Assembly (NCBI GenBank): GCA_964023275.1
Contig: OZ029921.1
Coordinates: 1,811,001-1,875,000, forward strand
Reading direction: 5' to 3'
Length of the DNA: 64,000 nt
Origin: Norana najaformis
Taxonomy: Eukaryota > Annelida > Clitellata > Crassiclitellata > Hormogastridae
Every line of letters starts with the position of its first letter. Position 1 is the stretch's first letter. The position numbers and the translations under genes are program-made. The notes beneath the pieces are model-generated. The model saw only the letters and a list, made by a program, of their open reading frames with translations. It made no database searches and had not been told where the DNA came from. Positions 58,131 through 64,000 of the stretch are shown here, in pieces.

Positions 58131-60569
58131 GTAAGTATCCGTGCCTTTACAACAACGACGAAGACGAAATGAAGACCATTTGCATGCTGGCTGTTTGCAC
58201 TGTCCAGCAATTTGCGAGCGTTTGCACACCTGCAATACGCTGTTTGTTTTATAATCGCACAATTTTGCGCAATTATGCAATTCGAAAGATTGTCGACATC
58301 GTTTATGTATCTTTTCCCACTGGGGCGGTCATTATAACAGCCTAATAATAATAATTACGATAATAATAATAATAATCATGATAACATTATTAGTAATAGT
58401 GGTAATTGTAATAATTCTGATGATAAAAATGCCAAAATAGGGGACATAAACGAACAACATTTAGCCTAGAGTCTTCTTATTCCAACATCGTGCTGACGGT
58501 CACATGTATAGGGACGGGAAAATTAGCTTGGCAACACATTGCAACAGTTCAGTGCTGTTCTGCATGATGATATCCGATATAGATTAGAATGGAGTTTTCG
58601 ATTTTCGACTGAAGTTTCCCCGATATTTCAATTTGGAGATGGACGGAAATTTCCTGACGATATGGCCCAGGTATAGAAGCAAAATATCGATTTCAGTTTT
58701 TTTTAAAATTATACTTGATTTGGAGATCGATTTTCTCTATCGGAAATACATTTTGATTTGGAATCCGGTGTTACTCAAACAGGGATTGACACTTTGTGAA
58801 ATACAATGACGTCTTTTATCAAGCATTTAGATTCTGATTTAGAACAGACTTTATCACAAGGCCATCGCAAATTTTGAAATATATGCATCTATATACGCTG
58901 GATTAAACTTTCATTCTTGCGAGAAAAAGTTGGTAGAAACATATACCAGTAAAAGCAATGCACTTATGAAAGTTCATATATTTCGCTCGCAAAAGTCTCG
59001 GCTTCATTAATTCACTCCTATCAGAGAGATTCATTTGTCATAAAATTAACACACACCTTTAAACGATGCACTCATGAAATTAATACTCGCACAAAGTATA
59101 GATTCTACGTAATAGATTCATGCTCTTGAATAGTGCTATAGTAAAGTTTTCACTTGTGCAGAACTAAAACTTGCGTTGAGAATTGCGTTGAGTATATACG
59201 AGATATAGATAAGTATAGGATATCGTGCCTCATCTCCATTCGTGAAATTTACACAATGTTATTTTTAGAGATATATGTTGTGGCTAGATGGATATGTGAC
59301 TCTGGAAATAATTATAGCGCATTTTGGAATCTCTCAAATCACGCCGTGAACTTGTAAATATGCATACATATATAGTTACATGTATACGAAAGATATACTT
59401 CCTTATGTAAAAGCATGATTAACAGGATTATGGTATGTATATATATATTTATTTATATAACTATACATATTTTTATATATACAGTGCATGAAATGATGAA
59501 AAAGTGATGGAATTTTAAGGAAGGCCTTGCGTATATATAAGTGTCTATATAAGTACTGTATATATATATATATTTATTTATTATATATATATACAGTACT
59601 TATATAGACACGGTTTAAATTAGTATACTATAGTGGGCACGAGAATTATACTCAAATCAATGGGGTTCCAGAAGCGGAAAATTTGGGGAGCAATTTTCTT
59701 ATGGTCGATGCTTATTGTGCAGGTGGTGGAAAATTTCCGATGCTTTTTTACAGTTCCCATTCAGTTAACTGTCCGCCGATTTTAAAGTTCCTTGTCGCTA
59801 AAAATTTCTTTTGATTCCTGTTTACTTTTTTCCTTTGATCCTGTCAAATGGTTTTTCCGCATAGGCCGCTTTCCTCTAAATTTGCAAAACTTGCTCTTTT
59901 CCCTTCATTGTTTGAATGTCGCTGTTCTTTGATCCACTTTAACACAGTTCTCTCTTAATAGTAATTGTTATCGTAATCGTTATCTCGAGATTTCTACAGC
60001 GCCCGACGAAAGCTAAGTCGCGAGAACCAGCTTATTCACAGGCGCTCAATCAGAACAGAGTCGATAGGCAGGAAGGGTTCGGTTCCAGGTCAAGATCCAA
60101 GAGTCAGGCAGGCAGGCAGTCAGACGGTGGTGTTTGGAATTGGATCTGCAGGATAGATATGGAGAAATTAGTTTCTTTGGAAACGCACCATACAAATTTC
60201 TGATTATAACCACAGTACACGCTTATAAGTTAATATTTCTGTGATCAACCCTCGCCGCAACCAGTCTGGGAGGCCCAACTCAAATGGAAAGGATGGACGG
60301 ATTCCTCCTGCAGAATGATACGCTCTTGTACCAATCCACTTACGGCAGAACAATGTGCAATATTATAGCAACGGCGCTACAGAAGGCTGTAAGATTATAT
60401 TAGAACATACTGTTGTAGATTGGAGTCCGCCTTATCTATAATCAGATATGATTTCTTATCTAAAGATGCTATGGCATATCGCTTCGAAGTTTCACCTCTG
60501 CAGCTTAGGTTCAAATCCTCTATAGCATCGTGTGAACCTTATTGCATGCAGCCGGTAAATATGTATGTT

Positions 60570-60656
<87 letters not shown>

Positions 60657-63171
60657 GCATAAATATATAAATCTACGTATGTATACGTGTACGTATGTAT
60701 GCCTTTATGTACGTACGTAAGTATATATGTGCACTGATGAATTAAAAAAATTACATTACATGTGCGCCTGCATGTAATGTACTTTTAAACAACAGGCATG
60801 TACATGGACGAGGCAGAGTTGGATGCGGTTGATAAGATGGCGCAGCATCATCACCATCCTCAGCAACCGTCGGCGGACCATGTCCGCATCAACGGTAAGA
60901 AGAAGATGCGCAAACCTCGCACGATATACTCAAGCCTTCAGCTGCAGCAACTCAACCGCCGGTTCCAACGAACGCAGTACCTCGCCCTCCCCGAGAGAGC
61001 CGAGCTGGCAGCCTCCCTTGGACTCACTCAGACCCAGGTTAGATAGAGCGCTAATCTAATCTAATCTAATACAATCAAATCTAATCTATTGTGAACAGCT
61101 GTACTCTACACTCTGCCTGTACGTACTATACTACACTTTAATCTAATCTAATCCGATCCAATCCAGTCCAATCCAATCTAATATAATCTGAACAGCTGCA
61201 TATTCTATACTCTACTTCTATACTTTATCTAATTTAATCTAATCTAATCTAAACAGCTGCAACTTGTACTCTATACTCCGCCTGTATACTCTAATCTAAT
61301 CTATGCTAATCTATTGTAATCTATTCTGAACAGCTGTACTCTATATTCTGCCTGCAGTGTATATACTCCACTGTAATCTAATCTGCTCTAGTTTTATCTG
61401 ATCTGAGCTGATCAGTGATGACCTCTCCAGTTATCTGAGTAATATTTACCTACATAGAAACTTCCTCTACATTAACTTAACACCACTATCAGGCTGAAAT
61501 AAGGGGTACGATAACGCGCTCGGCTTCTATGTAGGTCACGATATCCGTTTGGTTAAACCTCTTGGCTTGTATGTAGGTCACGGTAGCCGATTGGTTAGAC
61601 CTCTCGGTTTGTATGTAGGTCATTGTATGTAGGTCATGATAGCCGATTTGTTAGAACGCTTGGCTTGTATTGCGGAGAATGCGGGTTCGAGCCTTGATTC
61701 CTCTGAGACGGTGACTGAGTTGAACAAGTCATTCACTCAAAACTGCTCAGCGCCAACGATTGATTCTTAGTCACTAGATAATGGCGCTTAATAAATGCAG
61801 AATATTAATAAATAATAATTAAATATAAATAATTAATAACAGAAATAATAAGACCAAACAATTTCATGTGCATTAAATGCATAGATAATATCGCAAAGTG
61901 CCAAGGTGGAAACTATCTTGGAACGAACCAGACGTCCCGCTAACAGTCGCCATATTTCTGTATACTATGCTATGCTATTACAATATATGCAACGTGTTTT
62001 AAGACTGGTTTCACTGTGCATTTGCGCTTAAAACATTGCAAACTATTTAAGAGATCCACATAATTTATATAACGAGTTAAAGCCTTGTTCTGGTTTAAAA
62101 ATGGCTCCGAGGAAGTATTTGGTCTTTAAATTACTTTGCGTTACATTAACTTACATTACGTAACTTCACATCACATTTCGTTGCAGTTTCTTACATCATA
62201 GGTGTAATCTTTGGGGGAAACGGGGTTACCCGTAGCCCCACGTTTTAGACAGGATACTGTGTCCCGTAATTTTTCAAGCCGTGAATAAACTTTGTTCATT
62301 AAGTTTAGTATTAGTATTAAGTTTAGCCAGGCAATCTTCAGAGACTTTTGATATATTAGCCAAATAATAATTATTATACAAAAGGGAAAAGCGGGAAATA
62401 AATTTCTACCCCATCTGTACCAAAGTTACGCCCCTGCATTACATTGCCTGATTACGCGAAAACCATATAGATGTCATATAGACCATATTATACTGTTCTT
62501 ATAAAATCAGTGTCTGATAGCGTCTCACGTCTGTAACAGATTTTCATCTGAAACCATTGCAGGTCAAAATCTGGTTTCAAAACCGGCGCAGCAAAGTCAA
62601 GAAGATGATGAAACAGCAGAACACGAGCGCTACCAACATGGCCGCCGCAGCGCTCGACCAGCAACGGTCGCGAACTCAGGGTCGAGACTGGAACCCTGAG
62701 GCCCAACGCAACGCCGACGGCGACCCATCGGAACGCGAGCGGGTCGCTGGGAACCAGCCTTCTCCGCTGGGTAACAACGGCGAGACGGAAGAGCTGAACA
62801 TTAAGCCGCTGATCCACCAACTACAGCCACCTCCTCTGTCGACGAACGCGCCCGGCCTGCACCAGCTCAAGAGCCACCACCGTCACGTGACGAGCCCTCT
62901 TGCTCCGCCCACTCAGCAAGTAGTACGCAACCATCACCCGACGTCACACCACGAAATGATGACGTCGTCGGCATGGCCCGTCGAACCGGTATTCCCGAAC
63001 GTCGAGAACAGTTTACAGCGAGGCGGCCATCTTGGGGGAGACCTGTACGGGGTGCAACCCCTTTCGCAGGCTTCCCTTGCGCCTTACATGACCCAACAGG
63101 CGCTCCCTCCACCCTCGTACTGGTACAGCCCTTCCGTTCAGGGACAAAACATCTCCTCCATACTAACGTAA
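57731..63171 (+). CDS. Dlx: Distal-less/Dlx homeobox transcription factor (3 coding exons)
   Basis: ANTP-class homeodomain regulator of the Distal-less family, acting in the nucleus on TAATT sites. Exons 57731-58130, 60796-61037 and 62563-63171 give 416 residues, with phases 1 and 0 closing. The N-terminus [20 protein letters not shown], then GKSAFLELQ, resembles Dlx N-termini; a five-His run lies at 33-37. The homeodomain spans about 171-230: [56 protein letters not shown]. The second intron falls between Q44 and V45 of the homeodomain, the classic Dlx position. Differences from the usual family sequence are QLQQLN (usually QLQALN), FQRTQY (FQQTQY), SKVKK (SKFKK) and MMKQ (LMKQ). The C-terminal part is Pro/His-rich with no further domain and ends ISSILT. 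Confidence 0.96.
59541..59611. repeat. Perfect hairpin, 30-bp arms
   Basis: GTGTCTATATAAGTACTGTA followed by TA repeats is mirrored exactly by TACAGTACTTATATAGACAC across an 11-base loop. Confidence 0.95.
59960..60150 (-). repeat. LINE 3' end, F1
   Basis: Reversed tail (GTAATTGTTATCGTAATCG), GATTTCTACAGCGCCC, ACCAGCTTATTCACAGGCGC, TCGGTTCCAGGTCAAGATCC. Confidence 0.7.
60572..60653. repeat. (TA)n microsatellite
   Basis: A pure TA run of about 80 bases, 140 bases upstream of Dlx exon 2. Confidence 0.97.
60796..61037 (+). CDS. Dlx: Dlx coding exon 2 (homeodomain helices 1-2)
   Basis: Acceptor AACAACAG/GC, phase 1. [13 protein letters not shown], a His/Gln run, then [20 protein letters not shown] through SLGLTQTQ. 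Donor CAG/GTTAGA is atypical, and repeats begin within 15 bases. Confidence 0.95.
61045..61400. repeat. Minisatellite of TCTAA units with CAGCTG E-boxes
   Basis: About four units of 80-100 bp: a CTAATCTAAT stretch, then GAACAGCTGTACTCTA or a close variant, then CTCTGCCTGTA. Each unit carries one CAGCTG. It sits at the 5' end of Dlx intron 2. Confidence 0.8.
61495..61830 (+). repeat. tRNA-derived SINE, family D, with repeated head
   Basis: The box A-bearing segment (GTAGGTCACGGTAGCCGATT, GGTTAGACCTCT) occurs three times. One box B (GCGGGTTCGAGCC), the central block GAACAAGTCATTCACTCAAA and a CTTAATAAATGCAGAATATT end follow. Related to 9150-9332. Confidence 0.65.
62195..62445. mobile_element. 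MITE-like element
   Basis: The left end TAGGTGTAATCTTTGGGGG and the right end (reverse complement) AGGGGCGTAACTTTGGT form imperfect terminal inverted repeats about 240 bp apart. No coding capacity. Confidence 0.45.
62563..63171 (+). CDS. Dlx: Dlx coding exon 3 (recognition helix and C-terminus)
   Basis: Acceptor ATTGCAG/GTC, phase 0. [20 protein letters not shown] carries W48, N51 and R53. The C-terminal tail is rich in Pro, His and Gln, with [19 protein letters not shown] and the end ISSILT. The stop TAA at 63169-63171 overlaps a donor-like GTAAGC, but reading through to the stop is the simpler model. Confidence 0.94.
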   Translation, partial: VKIWFQNRRSKVKKMMKQQNTSATNMAAAALDQQRSRTQGRDWNPEAQRNADGDPSERERVAGNQPSPLGNNGETEELNIKPLIHQLQPPPLSTNAPGLHQLKSHHRHVTSPLAPPTQQVVRNHHPTSHHEMMTSSAWPVEPVFPNVENSLQRGGHLGGDLYGVQPLSQASLAPYMTQQALPPPSYWYSPSVQGQNISSILT

Positions 63172-64000
63172 GCCGATTACGACCCCTTCCGGCAGAAGAG
63201 AAATCAATTTTAGTGTTAAAAAAGTCATTCTGAATACAGATCTGTAGACTGGTTCAGTACTGCCAGAGACCGGTATGTGCAGTAGACCGCCATCATCATC
63301 TGGATCTGTAGACTGATCGAGTAGTATAACACAGACCTATAGTCGGATAGATCGACACTGAACCGCCTTCGTATCGACCACTGTCTCAAGAATTCAGTAT
63401 CGACCACTGTCTCAAGAATTCAGTATCGACCACTGTCTCAAGAATTCAAAGCCATAGACCTTTAGTTAGATAGATCGACGCAGTGACGTCAAAGAGAACA
63501 TCTGTTGACTGACTGAACATATGTGGCCTTTTCGAATTGATCCCTGTCTTCTACGTGCCATGGGTGATCTCTTCTCCCCGATTTACAATCTGAGTCTGGA
63601 CAAAAAGGGTGTACCCCATAAATCAGCAGTACTACTGTCCACTGAAATCTGGTTGAGTGGTCCATTCCCAGAAGAACCAGCAGAAGAACGGTAAAGCTGT
63701 GAACTGCAAAACAAATTCCCAGTCTGCCTATTGAAAAGTTTCAGGATATATCCGCGAGTTACCTGCAGTCAGTCACATGCTAAAGCCTTAACAGTCGGTT
63801 TTTGAACTTTTTACGTCTAATTTTTAATGTTTATTGTGTTCCGTATTGCAAGTGAGAAAAATGTGATTATTTTTGCGACAACAAGTGTAAGGACTACTGC
63901 ACTTGTGACTTTGTTGCATCGTATGTCCATTTAAAAATACCATTAAAAATTATATTGTGTAGTGAAGTAGAAAATCCGTAGTTTAATGCATGTTTGATTT
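63172..64000 (+). other. Dlx 3' UTR and flank
   Basis: Unique AT-rich sequence after the stop. It contains a triplicated 26-bp unit (63374-63448) and a candidate ATTAAA poly(A) signal at 63942-63947 followed by TATATTGTGTAGTG. The true end may lie beyond the window. Confidence 0.5.
63374..63448. repeat. 26-bp tandem repeat, three copies
   Basis: ATCGACCACTGTCTCAAGAA plus TTCAGT, three nearly identical copies in the Dlx 3' UTR. Confidence 0.9.

Larger units (their letters stand above)
58131..60795. other. Dlx intron 1
   Basis: 2.7 kb. 58380-59530 is AT-rich without clear repeats. It then holds a 30-bp-arm hairpin (59541-59611), an F1 LINE end (59960-60150), an F4-like end near 60330-60400 and a long (TA)n run. 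No additional exon seen. Confidence 0.7.

Noticed and set aside
57669-58280. 203-codon minus-strand frame
   Set aside because: Shadow of Dlx exon 1; Arg-rich antisense of a GC-rich coding exon.
62488-62820. Minus-strand frame over Dlx exon 3
   Set aside because: Antisense shadow of the Dlx C-terminus.
63160-63180. Splice donor (AAC/GTAAGC) at the end of Dlx exon 3
   Set aside because: The in-frame TAA lies in the same bases and Dlx genes normally end in this exon; no following exon seen.
1-64000. CRISPR array, retrovirus-like or capsid-bearing element
   Set aside because: No direct repeats with unique equal-length spacers, no LTR pairs and no gag-, integrase-, capsid- or envelope-like sequence were recognised.

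Overview
This is animal nuclear DNA, almost certainly from an invertebrate bilaterian. The genes are split by many GT-AG introns and sit in a repeat-rich background of microsatellites, minisatellites, LINE 3' ends, tRNA-derived SINEs and MITE-like elements. Three protein-coding genes can be reconstructed exon by exon, and every splice phase closes. The species cannot be named from the sequence alone.

Layout: (1) A PKNOX/Prep TALE-homeobox gene lies on the minus strand, with ten coding exons from 12694 down to 4668 (about 548 residues). Bases 1-4667 are its 3' flank. (2) About 3.9 kb separates its start codon from that of the next gene, so the two are arranged head to head. (3) An NCAM/Fasciclin-2-like cell adhesion gene lies on the plus strand, 16579-44474, with fourteen coding exons (about 944 residues). 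A lone signal-peptide exon is followed by a 15-kb repeat-filled intron. Five Ig domains, one fibronectin-III domain, a transmembrane helix and an acidic cytoplasmic tail then follow. (4) About 13 kb of intergenic DNA (44475-57730) carries old SINE and LINE copies and several GC-richer non-repetitive islands. (5) A Distal-less/Dlx homeobox gene lies on the plus strand, 57731-63171, with three coding exons (416 residues) and its 3' UTR reaching the window end.

PKNOX proteins partner PBC-class TALE proteins in transcriptional control, NCAM/Fas2 proteins mediate homophilic adhesion of neurons and other cells, and Dlx proteins pattern appendages, nervous system and ectoderm. They form no operon or pathway unit. 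The PKNOX-NCAM neighbourhood is notable because human PKNOX1/NCAM2 share chromosome 21 and PKNOX2/NCAM1 share 11q, which points to ancient linkage.

The strongest unexpected pattern is mobile-element tails and microsatellites butting directly against 5' splice sites. In two exons of the adhesion gene the donor GT belongs to the repeat tail itself. I saw no CRISPR array, rRNA, functional tRNA gene, retrovirus-like or capsid-bearing element.
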